From Bacillota bacterium (GTDB taxonomy: Bacteria > Bacillota > Clostridia > Christensenellales > Borkfalkiaceae), in the NCBI GenBank assembly GCA_003343805.1, contig QAKM01000010.1:1-25873 (forward strand): a stretch of 25,873 nucleotides of DNA, written 5' to 3'. The notes under the pieces were generated by a model. That model saw nothing but the letters and a program-made list of their open reading frames with translations, had not been told where the DNA came from and ran no database searches. Of the stretch, positions 15,896 through 24,609 are shown piece after piece. Each line of letters begins with the position of its first letter. The first letter of the stretch is position 1. The translations under genes and the position numbers were made by a program.

Positions 15896-16943
15896 TTTGC
15901 AGCAGGTCAACGAGAAAAAACCGCCCCTCATGCAGTTGAAGGGCATCAACATGGTGTTCCGCAAGCCGGGCGCGCTGCTTGCCGACCGCAACATCCACGT
16001 CCTCAAAGACGTCGACCTGGAGATCGGCGAGCGGGAGATCGTGGCGCTCGTGGGAGAGTCGGGCTGCGGCAAGACGACGCTTGGCAAGATCATCACGGGG
16101 CTGTACCGCCCGACGTCGGGAGAGGTGTACTTCGAGGGCGAGCGCGTCTCGGGCGTGTTCGACAAGAAGATCTCCTCCTACAATCAGGTGCAGTTTATCC
16201 AGCAGGATTCCTATGCGGCGCTCAACCCCGTGCGCACCATCTATCAGAGCCTGTATGCGCCCATCAAGACGCACAACCGCAAGTGGAGCCGGGCGCGCAT
16301 CGACGAGCGCATCGAGGAGCTCATGGGGCTCATCGGGCTGCTGCCCTCGTCGCAGTTCCTCACCAAGTATCCGCACCAGCTCTCGGGCGGGCAGCGGCAG
16401 CGCATCCTGATGGCGCGCGCCATCTCGCTCGAACCCAAGCTCATCGTTGCGGATGAGCCCGTGAGCATGATCGACGTCTCCCTCCGGCTCTCCCTCCTCA
16501 ACCTCATGAAGGAGCTCAACGAGAAGCTGGATATGTCGTTCGTCTATATCTCGCACGATCTGTCGACGACGCGCTATATCGCCCACAGCGGACGGGTGGC
16601 GGTCATGTATCTCGGGCAGATCGTCGAGGTGGGGAAGATCGGAGACGTCATTGCATCCCCCCGCCATCCCTATACGCGCGCCCTTCTGCAGGCCGTTCCC
16701 ATTCCCGATCCCGACTTCAAGGGGAACGACGAACTGCCGCTCAAGTCCATGCAGCTCGGCTCGCTGGAGGACAGAGGGGAGGGATGTGCCTTTTTCGACC
16801 GCTGCCTGTATGCCTCCGAGGCGTGCAGGAAGGCGTTCGGTCCCGTGAAAACGGAGACGGCGGAGGTGCTCTGCTGCGGCCTTGACCGCGTGCCCTCGGC
16901 GCCCGTCTTTGAAAAAAACAATCAAACGGAGGAAAATGTATGA
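15885..16943 (+). CDS. ABC transporter ATP-binding protein, DppF/OppF type
   Basis: This is a 352-residue cytoplasmic ATPase. It has Walker A GESGCGKTT (about residues 57-65), Q-loop QFIQQDSYAALNP, signature LSGGQRQRILMA (about 166-177) and Walker B LIVADEPVSMID. The C-terminal oligopeptide-transporter segment includes DRGEGCAFFDRCLYASEAC. The Walker B aspartate-glutamate pair is intact, so both ATPases look active. Its start overlaps the preceding gene by 11 bases, with GGGAGG 6 bases upstream, and its stop overlaps the start of the next gene. Confidence 0.93.
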   Translation: MQDNLQQVNEKKPPLMQLKGINMVFRKPGALLADRNIHVLKDVDLEIGEREIVALVGESGCGKTTLGKIITGLYRPTSGEVYFEGERVSGVFDKKISSYNQVQFIQQDSYAALNPVRTIYQSLYAPIKTHNRKWSRARIDERIEELMGLIGLLPSSQFLTKYPHQLSGGQRQRILMARAISLEPKLIVADEPVSMIDVSLRLSLLNLMKELNEKLDMSFVYISHDLSTTRYIAHSGRVAVMYLGQIVEVGKIGDVIASPRHPYTRALLQAVPIPDPDFKGNDELPLKSMQLGSLEDRGEGCAFFDRCLYASEACRKAFGPVKTETAEVLCCGLDRVPSAPVFEKNNQTEENV

Positions 16944-19891
16944 GCAAAACGTTCGCAAATGCCATGAAAGGGCTGCTTGCAGCGCTGTGTGCGCTCTGCT
17001 TCGCGCTTGGCATAGCCTTTGCTGCCGGCGGAACGCCCCAAAGGGCATCTGCCGAGGAAGCAGAGGGCAGAGTGCTTTACGAAGAGGACTTCTCGGACGG
17101 CGTCGATGAGGCGCTTGCGGGAAGCATCTCCGCAGCGAACGGAGAGGGGACGGTGACGAGCAATGCGCTGTTCGATCTTCCCCTCGCCGAGATGGCTGCA
17201 TCCAACAACTATGCCGTGGAGTTCGATCTCAAACTGACGGGGACAACGGAGTTCTACGTCCATTTCGTCGGCCTCGACGGCACCAACAACGACAACATCT
17301 ATCTGTGCGTCATCGCGCAGGGCACCTATCTCCGCGTGACCGACAACTACGGCCATGACATCTACAACAATACGGGAGACCTGCACGGCGGTCTGGACGC
17401 GACGCCCGTCGATCTTACAAATTATGCGCACTTCAGGCTCGTCTTCTTTGAGGGATACGTCGAGCTTTGGGTGAACGGGACGCGGCGCTGCGTGTCGCAT
17501 CTCGTGGACTTCGGCAACAACAACTATATGTCGCGCTCGCCCATCGAGGAGGGTACGATCTCGGCGATCGCCTTCCAGGCGCAGAACGCCAATGCCGCCG
17601 TGCTCGACAACATCCGTGTGACGGAGCCCGTCGGCGGCTCGACCGTGTATGCGGAGACGAATGCGGAGGAGAGCACCTCTTCCTCCAAGACCTTCCCGCT
17701 GACGGCCGCCGAACTCTACCGCGAAAACTTTGCGGCCGAGGCCTCCTTCCGCATCACGGATGCCGAGGCTTCGGGCTATTACCCGACCATCAAGCTGTAC
17801 GGTCTCAATGCCTCCCTTCGCGCCAACAATCAGAAGGAATATGCCGTCAACGTGCAGGCGTATGTCGAGAACGGCACGCTCCTGCCGCAGATCATGTGGC
17901 AGCCGGAGGACGCCGAGACGGCATGGAAGGACCTCACCGGCGAGGCAGTCCCCATTGAGGAAGGACAGACCGTTACCCTGCGTACCGAAGTGTACGGCGA
18001 CAAGATCGCCCTCTATGTCAACGGGGAGCTCTCCGCTTCTTCGACTTTTTCGGAGCTCGGCCTCGAAAAGGGGCGCGTGCAGTACATCCGCGTGCAGAGC
18101 GGGGGCGGCGGTGCCGTCTGGACGCATTTTGCATACAGCGGATTTGAAGGCGAGAGCGGTGCATCCGTGACGGCGGACGAGACGCTCGTCATGGAGGGCA
18201 CGCCCGTTACCTTCACGGCGCAGCTCTTCGGCGAACACGGCTCGGGCTATGCCTGGTATGTGAACGGCGAAAAGCAGAGCGAAAGCGGGCTCCGCTTCGT
18301 GCTCGACGGCGTGCAGGCGGGCGAATATTCCGTGCAGTACGGCAGCGCAAGCGTGATGAGCGAGCCCTTCGTGGTTACCGTCGTCGATCACATGATCATC
18401 CTGTCGGCGGAAAAGACGCAGATCTATCCCACCGAATCGCTCACCGTCACGGCAGAGCTCAAGGGTGACTTTACGGGCGAGAGCTTTTCCTGGTATCTGA
18501 ACGGCGAGGCGCTCGAGGAGACGGGTCCTTCCGTCACTCTCTCCTCGCTCGCGGCGGGGACGTATTCCCTGCAGTATAAGAGCGCATCCTACGAGAGCGA
18601 TGCCTTTGTGTTCACCGTGCTCGAGGCAAAGATCGCGGTGACGACGGACAAGAACAGCTATTTCCCCGAGGAGACGGCAGCCTTTGCGGCGGAGCTTTCG
18701 GGCATCCGCGAGGGCGAGACCATCCTCTGGTATGCGGACGGGAAACTGCAGAAAGGGGCCGAGGGCGCTTCCTTCACGCTTCCGTTGTCCGGCTATGAGG
18801 CAGGCAGCAAGGTCGTCGTCTATGCCGAAGCGGCGGGCGTGAAGAGCAACGAGGTGACGATCAGCATTGCCTTTGATGTGCTCAAGTCCATTCAGGAGAA
18901 TGAATACTACAAGACGGTGTACGAGGATGTCCTGGAAGAGGGCGGAACTTATGGCAACTTCTCCGTCGGCAAGGACGAGGACGGCAGCCTGTACCTTTAC
19001 AGCGAAGTTTCCAACAACAGCACCTACTATACCCTGAACGCGACGATGCCCACGGGCGTGGAGTACCTCTTCTCCTACGAACTGTATATCCCTGCCGACA
19101 TCGCGATCAAGAGCTATGTCTATCCCTGCCTGGCGGGCCTCAACTCCAACTATCCCGCGGGCATGGTCGAGCTCGCCTGGGAGGTCAATCCCGAGGGCGT
19201 GCGTCCCTACATCAAGGATCAGAGCACGGGCAAGGAGTATCTCCACACCGAGTACGGGTTCGGGCTCGATCTTTCCTACGAGGGCGGGATCGCAAAGAAG
19301 GGCGATTGGAACGAGATCACAGTCGCGGTCTCGGGCAGCTATGTCTCGATGTATCTCAACGGGCAGATCGCGCTGTTCTTTGAGATGACGGGCGCAACCG
19401 TTCCTTCGGGCGCAAGTTTCAATCTCTTCCCCGACGGCGGGACGGGCGTTGTCCCCGTGCGTATCCGCAATATTTATTTCGCGGGTGTCGTGGAACCCGC
19501 TCCCGATCTCGAGAGCGTCAGCGTCTCCCTCTCCTCCGTGAACGTCGAGAAGGGCGGTACGATCACCGCTTCCGCGACGCTCAACCCCTTCAATGCCGAG
19601 GCGAATACCGTTGTCTGGTATATCAACGGCGAGAAAGTGGATGGCAGCGGTCTCAGCCTGACCTTTACGCCCGAAGAAGAGGGCGAGTACACGATCGTCT
19701 GTGAAGTGGACGGGCTGCGCAGCGTCGAAAAGACGTTTACCGTGACGGCGGCGCAGGGCGGCGGTGATCCGGGCACGGCGAATACCGGTCTTTGGATCGG
19801 CGTCGGCGTTGCGGCCGTCGTCGTGATCGCGGGCGTCGTTATTGCGGTCGTTCTCGTGAAGAAAAAGAAGAGCGGCGGCAAAGAGGAATAA
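16940..19891 (+). CDS. large surface protein with lectin-like and Ig-like domains, C-terminal membrane anchor
   Basis: This is a 983-residue exported protein of no family I can name. The signal peptide spans residues 1-38, with likely cleavage after ASA. Jelly-roll, LamG/CBM66-like domains appear at about 45-228 (YAVEFDLKLTG; FRLVFFEGYVELWVNG) and 240-405. Three Ig-like repeats follow at about 407-645, each with a WY-x-(N/D)-G motif; the tryptophans W439, W518 and W597 are exactly 79 residues apart. A third jelly-roll (about 650-850) and a fourth Ig-like repeat (W893) follow. The end is a GT-rich linker, one membrane helix (about 950-972) and KKKKSGGKEE, with no LPxTG sorting motif. GGAGG is 7 bases before the ATG, which overlaps the stop of the ATPase gene. 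It contains no catalytic motif, so it is probably the surface binding scaffold of the locus (inference). Confidence 0.8.
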   Translation: MSKTFANAMKGLLAALCALCFALGIAFAAGGTPQRASAEEAEGRVLYEEDFSDGVDEALAGSISAANGEGTVTSNALFDLPLAEMAASNNYAVEFDLKLTGTTEFYVHFVGLDGTNNDNIYLCVIAQGTYLRVTDNYGHDIYNNTGDLHGGLDATPVDLTNYAHFRLVFFEGYVELWVNGTRRCVSHLVDFGNNNYMSRSPIEEGTISAIAFQAQNANAAVLDNIRVTEPVGGSTVYAETNAEESTSSSKTFPLTAAELYRENFAAEASFRITDAEASGYYPTIKLYGLNASLRANNQKEYAVNVQAYVENGTLLPQIMWQPEDAETAWKDLTGEAVPIEEGQTVTLRTEVYGDKIALYVNGELSASSTFSELGLEKGRVQYIRVQSGGGGAVWTHFAYSGFEGESGASVTADETLVMEGTPVTFTAQLFGEHGSGYAWYVNGEKQSESGLRFVLDGVQAGEYSVQYGSASVMSEPFVVTVVDHMIILSAEKTQIYPTESLTVTAELKGDFTGESFSWYLNGEALEETGPSVTLSSLAAGTYSLQYKSASYESDAFVFTVLEAKIAVTTDKNSYFPEETAAFAAELSGIREGETILWYADGKLQKGAEGASFTLPLSGYEAGSKVVVYAEAAGVKSNEVTISIAFDVLKSIQENEYYKTVYEDVLEEGGTYGNFSVGKDEDGSLYLYSEVSNNSTYYTLNATMPTGVEYLFSYELYIPADIAIKSYVYPCLAGLNSNYPAGMVELAWEVNPEGVRPYIKDQSTGKEYLHTEYGFGLDLSYEGGIAKKGDWNEITVAVSGSYVSMYLNGQIALFFEMTGATVPSGASFNLFPDGGTGVVPVRIRNIYFAGVVEPAPDLESVSVSLSSVNVEKGGTITASATLNPFNAEANTVVWYINGEKVDGSGLSLTFTPEEEGEYTIVCEVDGLRSVEKTFTVTAAQGGGDPGTANTGLWIGVGVAAVVVIAGVVIAVVLVKKKKSGGKEE

Positions 19892-19948
19892 GACTTGATC
19901 GGAAACCGGCCGTGCGCGTATGTGCACGGCTGTTCCGTCGGGAGGACT

Positions 19949-21880
19949 ATGAAACGTTTTTTTGCGGCGGCAGCCGCAGGATGTATCTTGCTTTCGGTGG
20001 TATTGCCGATGTGTGCCTGTAAACAGAAGGAGACGGAAGAGCCGTTTGACTATACGGCGCTCTACACGAACGAACGCACGCAGCCGTATGAGGAGACGGA
20101 CCGCCTCACCTCGCGCAGCCGCTACGGCTACACCTGTGCGCACGAACAGGGCTTTCAGGGCTGGTCCTATCTCTATGGGAAGGGCGGCTCGTTTGCCGAG
20201 ATGACGTGGAATGCCGCGTCGGAGCGCTGGGAGGGCGGCGGTGCCTCCATGCAGGGGGAGCGTCTTTCCCCGGCGGGAGAGACGGCGGCGGTGCGGATGT
20301 ATAACTCCTCGCGTGCCGGAGAGGCTGTCCTCTACGGGAACTACAAGTGTGCGGACGTCTCGGACGGCGGGGCGCATATTGCCATCTTTGTGGACGGGGA
20401 GCCCGTCTATGAGGGCGAGCTTCCCGCGGGAGATACCATCGGGCGGTACTGCGAAGTTTCCGTCGTCCTCCGAGAGGGGAGCGAGGTCGCCTTTGTCGTA
20501 TCGGGCGATGCTTGCGTGCTCTTCGACCCGGTCGTCACATTTGAAAACGCACAGAACGGATCGCTCTATCATCTGACCGCATCGGGCAAGCAGTACGGCG
20601 ATGTCTTTCCATATTACGATGAGGAGCAGCACCGCCTGTATATGGGATTCCTCTGGTCGGACAACGCGGCACTTGCGGACAACTATCATGACGCACTGGA
20701 AATTTCTTCCAATCTGCTCACCTTTACGGATGTCCCCGAGGCGAACAACTACGATACCTGGCAGTATTACCGCGAGAATTATCGCCTGCATCAGCTCTTT
20801 GATGTCAGCCGCTTTTGTGACAGGAACATCTATTCCTACGGCGTGCGCGACAATATGCTGTATTTCGACGAGGAAAACGAGCGCTATCTCATGGTCGCGG
20901 GCTGTTATTACGCATTTGATGCGTCGGCGCAGACCTCGGACCTCGTCATCTACTGTTCGGACGACAAGATGGGGCTGAGCTGGACGCGGCCGGGCAACGT
21001 GGTCGAGGCGGGATATTCGCGCAATCTTCCGGAGTGCCCTTCGCTCATGAAGATCGGCGATCGCTGGTATGTCTTTGTCTCCGTCGCCTACAATACGGTG
21101 CATCAGGTGGGCCCGCTCCAATATTGGACGGGTGACGCGGGCATTGACTGCATGGACGTGGACTGGTCGGAAAAGGAGTTTGCCTTTCTTGACGGCGAAG
21201 ATCTGTGTGCGGCGCGTCCCACGCAGGTGGGGGACAAGGTGTATCTCTGGGGTTGGATCCCCTCGACGTACGATACGATGCCCTGGGCGCCGTGGGCGGG
21301 ATACCTCAATCTTCCGCGCGAGGTCGTCGTGCGGGAGGATGGATCGCTGGGAGGAAGGCTGGATCCCGGGCTCTCCGCTCTTCTCAACTACGGAAGGATG
21401 TACTCTCCGAAGGAGGACGGGTTTACGGCGGAGGAGGGAAGCGCTGTCCTCGGCGGCGAGGCGCTCTCCGTCTCAGGCGGGCGCGTGCGGCTCGGGGAGT
21501 TCCACCGCACCTATACGACCTTCCGCATGGATATGAAGCAATGCGGGAGAGCGGGCATTCAGATGGAGCAGGACGGGAAGCGGTATCAGGTCGTCATCGA
21601 GCGGGAGGGCGGAAAAGCTTGCATGAAGGTGCTCTCTCCCGATGATCCGTCGCACAAGGTGAACAGCACGATCTGCCTTCCCTCCGATACGGGCGTGTTT
21701 GACGTCAAGATCGTCTGCGACGGGGAATTTATCGAGTTCTTTGTCAACGACACCTGCGCCCTGACCGCCCATACCGCGATGACGGGGCAGTCGCATACGC
21801 TCTCGCTCCTTTGCGACGGCGAAGCGGGATTTTCCGATGTCAGCGTCTCCAAACTCCGTCCCTACGGGGAGATCGAATGA
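19949..21880 (+). CDS. second surface lipoprotein, divergent GH32-type hydrolase
   Basis: This 643-residue exported lipoprotein has a signal peptide with cysteine near residues 22-24 (PMCAC). Its domain order matches the lipoprotein at 8859-10886: an N-terminal beta-rich domain (GGASMQGERL), a GH32-like propeller and a C-terminal beta-sandwich. The catalytic acids are conserved: D218 in QYGDVFPYY, D301 in GVRDNMLYFD and E362 in LPECPSLMKIG. The stabiliser motif reads RDN instead of the near-invariant RDP. An insertion of about 45 residues around positions 230-290 (NYDTWQYYRENYRLHQLF) may reshape the active site. The frame extends to an upstream TTG, but the ATG at 19949, with GGAGG just before it, begins the signal peptide. 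Last gene of the operon; a terminator follows. Confidence 0.8.
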   Translation: MKRFFAAAAAGCILLSVVLPMCACKQKETEEPFDYTALYTNERTQPYEETDRLTSRSRYGYTCAHEQGFQGWSYLYGKGGSFAEMTWNAASERWEGGGASMQGERLSPAGETAAVRMYNSSRAGEAVLYGNYKCADVSDGGAHIAIFVDGEPVYEGELPAGDTIGRYCEVSVVLREGSEVAFVVSGDACVLFDPVVTFENAQNGSLYHLTASGKQYGDVFPYYDEEQHRLYMGFLWSDNAALADNYHDALEISSNLLTFTDVPEANNYDTWQYYRENYRLHQLFDVSRFCDRNIYSYGVRDNMLYFDEENERYLMVAGCYYAFDASAQTSDLVIYCSDDKMGLSWTRPGNVVEAGYSRNLPECPSLMKIGDRWYVFVSVAYNTVHQVGPLQYWTGDAGIDCMDVDWSEKEFAFLDGEDLCAARPTQVGDKVYLWGWIPSTYDTMPWAPWAGYLNLPREVVVREDGSLGGRLDPGLSALLNYGRMYSPKEDGFTAEEGSAVLGGEALSVSGGRVRLGEFHRTYTTFRMDMKQCGRAGIQMEQDGKRYQVVIEREGGKACMKVLSPDDPSHKVNSTICLPSDTGVFDVKIVCDGEFIEFFVNDTCALTAHTAMTGQSHTLSLLCDGEAGFSDVSVSKLRPYGEIE

Positions 21881-21906
21881 CGGGGCACCCATCAATATGA
21901 AAAGAC

Positions 21907-21934
21907 GCCGGGCGCGATGCCCGGCTTTCTTTTT
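21907..21934 (+). terminator. Rho-independent terminator of the fructan operon
   Basis: A 7-bp perfect GC stem GCCGGGC/GCCCGGC (21907-21913 with 21919-21925) with a 5-nt loop is followed by TTTCTTTTT. It lies 26 bases after the last stop codon of the operon. Confidence 0.93.
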
Positions 21935-22082
21935 GTGTGTTTTCCGCAAGTCGATGAGCGGGGCTTTCACAAAAGATAAAATTCTGACATACAGGGAAAT
22001 ATTCTGCAAAACAAGCGGGGAGGGAGGTGATATACTATAGGGGAAACATCCGAAAAAAGGACACGCAGAGAGGAGAGTTATC

Positions 22083-22514
22083 ATGAACGAAAACCGAGAA
22101 TTGGACGGCATTCACTTCTTGTTCCCTGTGGGGGAAAAGACGCCTGCAAAGTCGCAGAAGTCCTTTACGGGCGGGGATGTATATCACTTCATGTTCATCC
22201 CGCACGAGAGTAAACTCAACTGCCCCTTGGGGAACGTGACCTATACGCCGGGCTCCCGCAACAGTTGGCACGCCCACCCCGGGCTGCAGGTGCTTCTCAT
22301 TACCTACGGCAGGGGCTGGTATCAGGAGGAGGGAAAGGAGCCGCGGGAACTGCACGCAGGCGACTATGTCGTCGTGGAGCCGGGCGTCAGACATTGGCAC
22401 GGCGCCGCCAAGGACAGCTATATGGCGCAGCTTGGGTTTGTCGCCAACTGTCCCGAAAACTCTACGCTGACGTATGAGCACGTTTCGGACGAAGAATACA
22501 ACAAATTACCTTGA
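22083..22514 (+). CDS. cupin-domain protein
   Basis: This 143-residue single-domain cupin is a small beta-barrel that normally binds one metal ion. Motif 1 reads GSRNSWHAHPGLQV, giving H63, H65 and Q69, where the usual third ligand is glutamate. Motif 2 reads GDYVVVEPGVRHWHG, giving H104. The order and spacing resemble the small cupins related to mandelonitrile-lyase-like and carboxymuconolactone-type proteins, but a substrate cannot be assigned. GAGGAGAG lies about 5 bases before the ATG. The SDR gene follows after 13 bases, so the two probably act in one pathway. A TATACT at 22030-22035 may be its -10; I see no good -35. Confidence 0.88.
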   Translation: MNENRELDGIHFLFPVGEKTPAKSQKSFTGGDVYHFMFIPHESKLNCPLGNVTYTPGSRNSWHAHPGLQVLLITYGRGWYQEEGKEPRELHAGDYVVVEPGVRHWHGAAKDSYMAQLGFVANCPENSTLTYEHVSDEEYNKLP

Positions 22515-22527
22515 TCGGGAGGAAACT

Positions 22528-23499
22528 ATGAACAGTCTACAGGGAAAAGTGGCGCTCGTCACGGGTTCGGGGCAGGGTGTCGGCCGCGGCATTGCCGAGT
22601 TCTTTGCCGAAGAGGGCGCCGTCGTCATCACCAACAACCGCAAGAAGAAGCCCAATGCCGCGGTGCCCGACTATCTCACGGGCGAGGCGAGGGAGCAGTT
22701 CCTTGCAATGAGCGGCGACGCCGAGACGGCGGCAGAGGCCATCCGGGTAAAGGGCGGGAAAGCCGAGGCGTATTTTTGCGACGTCTCCGACTATTCTGCC
22801 GTGAAGGAGATGATCGATACCATCGTAAAGAAATATGGGCGCATCGATATCGTCGTCAATAACGCCGCGATCACGCAGGCGGGCGGGCTGATGCTGCTTT
22901 CCGAGAGCGATTGGGACCGACAGACCGTCGTCAAGCTCAAGGGCGCCTTCAACACGATGCGCCTTGCCGCGCCCTATATGATCGAGCAGGGCGGCGGGAG
23001 CTTCATCAACGTCGCTTCCGATGCGTGGGTGGGCATGGTGAATGCCGCCGCTTACAGTGCGTCCAACGCGGGGCTCGTGGGGCTGACCCGCTCCTGTGCC
23101 GCAGAGCTTTTCCACTACAACATCAACGTCAACGCCATCTGCCCGCAGGCGGCGTCCCCCGGGCACGTCTCGGGCTTTACCAAGACGCTCCTCACCCTCG
23201 AGAAGGCGATGGGGGAGGGGTTCCGGATGCCCGAAGAAAAGCGCAAAGAGGTGGAGGCCGACCATGGCGACGCCAGAGATCTTGCGCCCTTCCTCGCCTT
23301 CCTTGTAAGCGACGCGGGAAGGGACAAGACGGGCGGCGTGTTCTCGGTGACGGCTTCGGGCCGCATCTCGTGGTATGCGCCCGAGGAGGAGCTCGACGGG
23401 CTTCCGCGCTCTGCCCCGCGCACGGTGGAGGAGATCATAGAGCTTATCCCTAAGTCGCCTTTAAAGGATGCGTTTATGTGCGTCGGCGATACTTTTTAG
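22528..23499 (+). CDS. SDR-family oxidoreductase with altered YxxxK motif
   Basis: This 323-residue protein of the short-chain dehydrogenase/reductase superfamily uses NAD(P). The Rossmann motif TGSGQGVG is at 12-19, NNAA at 111-114, the active-site serine probably S164 in NVAS, and tyrosine Y176. In place of the catalytic lysine of YxxxK the sequence reads YSASN, so position 180 is asparagine. A loop of about 30 residues (RKKKPNAAVPDYLTGEAREQF) is inserted after the second strand, as in some longer SDRs. The frame extends to 22474, but the ATG at 22528 follows GGGAGG by 5 bases and starts the conserved MNSLQGKVALVTG. Without the lysine its activity may be weak, changed or absent. Confidence 0.9.
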   Translation: MNSLQGKVALVTGSGQGVGRGIAEFFAEEGAVVITNNRKKKPNAAVPDYLTGEAREQFLAMSGDAETAAEAIRVKGGKAEAYFCDVSDYSAVKEMIDTIVKKYGRIDIVVNNAAITQAGGLMLLSESDWDRQTVVKLKGAFNTMRLAAPYMIEQGGGSFINVASDAWVGMVNAAAYSASNAGLVGLTRSCAAELFHYNINVNAICPQAASPGHVSGFTKTLLTLEKAMGEGFRMPEEKRKEVEADHGDARDLAPFLAFLVSDAGRDKTGGVFSVTASGRISWYAPEEELDGLPRSAPRTVEEIIELIPKSPLKDAFMCVGDTF

Positions 23500-23509
23500 A
23501 AACTCATCG

Positions 23510-23542
23510 AAATAAGCCGTCTCAAATCGGGGTGCTTATTTT
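23510..23542 (+). terminator. possible terminator hairpin after the SDR gene
   Basis: An 8-bp stem AAATAAGC/GCTTATTT (23510-23517 with 23534-23541) is followed by a short T run. The loop is 16 bases and the stem is AT-rich, so it is weaker than the hairpin just downstream. Confidence 0.35.
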
Positions 23543-23557
23543 GAATTTCATCAAATC

Positions 23558-23590
23558 AAAAAGAGGACTTCCGGGAGGGAGTCCTCTTTT
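23558..23590. terminator. bidirectional Rho-independent terminator
   Basis: An 11-bp perfect stem AAAAGAGGACT/AGTCCTCTTTT (23559-23569 with 23580-23590) has a 10-base loop and A/T runs on both sides. It lies between the convergent SDR gene (+) and the membrane-protein gene (-), and can terminate both. Confidence 0.88.
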
Positions 23591-23591
23591 G

Positions 23592-24557
23592 TCAGGCTTT
23601 TTGGTCAGTTGCGGCGGGGGGATCGGACGCGGGGGGATCGGCCCGTTCGGCCGAGGCGGAGGGCGTCGTGTGCAGATGTCTTTTGCGACGGATGCCGTCA
23701 ACGATCATATAGATGCCGAGGCAGGCGGTGAAGAAGCAGATCGAAAACCCGACAAGGGCGTTCATCTGGAGGGGAAGGTCGCCGCCGACTGCCGCAGAGA
23801 GCGCGATCTGCAGCGAGAAGAGGGAGACGAGCGCGTCCGTCAGATTGAGGTTGCGCAGTGCCTGCGTGACGGGCTCCTTTTTTCTTCCCGACTTTACCTT
23901 GTTGACGATGGCGAGAATGACCCGCGTGAAGGTGTAGGCGGCGTTCGCGATCGCAAGGACGAGGCCCGTCTGCGTGTCCTTCGGCATGGCGATCATCAGC
24001 GTGATGACGCCGGAGAGTGAGGCTTCGAGGAGGAGCAGCGCAATGCCGCCTGCAAGATAGATGTTGAGCTTGCGCCGCTCGAAGGCCTCGCTGTCTCTTC
24101 CGTACTTCTTCAGCCCGCGTCCGGAGGCAAGGATGACGCCGAGACGGATGACCATGAGCGCGAAGTAGTATGCCGCGAGGGCGGAATACCATACGGAGCG
24201 ATAGGCGATCGCCGTGACGCCGTTGACGACGACGTAGGCAAAGTTCAGAAGCGTTGAAAGGGAGGAATAGACGACGGTGCGCACCGTATAACTTGCAAGA
24301 AAGGTTTCCGTGTACTTGTTGCGGGAAAGGCGCGTCCTTGCGGCGAGCTTGATCCTCTGCACCCAGCGCACGACGGCGTAGATGGCATAGGAGAGCGACA
24401 GCGCCGTCAGCCCGTAGAGGACGGCGGAATAGGGCTCCCGCTCTTGGGGAGAGGAGGAGACAAGGGCGGAGAGCGCGACAAGACCGCCCGTCAGAAGTAC
24501 CCATAAAAGGGCAAACCATGCGGGCGGATGCTTGAAAAAGGCGACGAGTCGCTTCAT
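23592..24557 (-). CDS. multi-spanning membrane protein of unknown function
   Basis: This 321-residue integral membrane protein is not one I recognise. About eight hydrophobic segments can be seen, beginning with WFALLWVLLTGGLVALSAL and LYGLTALSLSYAIYAVV. Arginine/lysine-rich cytoplasmic loops (RIKLAARTRLSRNKY; GRGLKKYGRDSEAFERRK; KVKSGRKKEPVTQALRNL) separate helix pairs, with an apparent repeat of about 100 residues. The C-terminal tail is low-complexity, rich in Ala, Pro, Ser and Asp. The frame is open to 24638, but AGGAGG lies 8 bases before the ATG at 24557, which begins MKRLVAFFKH, so that start is chosen. It is a single gene with its own promoter and shared terminator. Confidence 0.82.
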   Translation of the reverse strand: MKRLVAFFKHPPAWFALLWVLLTGGLVALSALVSSSPQEREPYSAVLYGLTALSLSYAIYAVVRWVQRIKLAARTRLSRNKYTETFLASYTVRTVVYSSLSTLLNFAYVVVNGVTAIAYRSVWYSALAAYYFALMVIRLGVILASGRGLKKYGRDSEAFERRKLNIYLAGGIALLLLEASLSGVITLMIAMPKDTQTGLVLAIANAAYTFTRVILAIVNKVKSGRKKEPVTQALRNLNLTDALVSLFSLQIALSAAVGGDLPLQMNALVGFSICFFTACLGIYMIVDGIRRKRHLHTTPSASAERADPPASDPPAATDQKA

Positions 24558-24609
24558 CTGCTTCCTCCTGTATGCGGTTTCGGCAAGGCGCTGTGTGCCG
24601 ATCTCCATT

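Noticed and set aside
16922..21121. Minus-strand open frame of about 1400 codons
   Set aside because: It is antisense to the surface-protein and second lipoprotein genes, both of which have signal peptides, domains and ribosome binding sites. The antisense frame has none of these.
22000..22082. Full promoter for the cupin-SDR operon
   Set aside because: TATACT at 22030-22035 is a plausible -10, but no -35 at the right distance is convincing, so it is mentioned only with the cupin gene.
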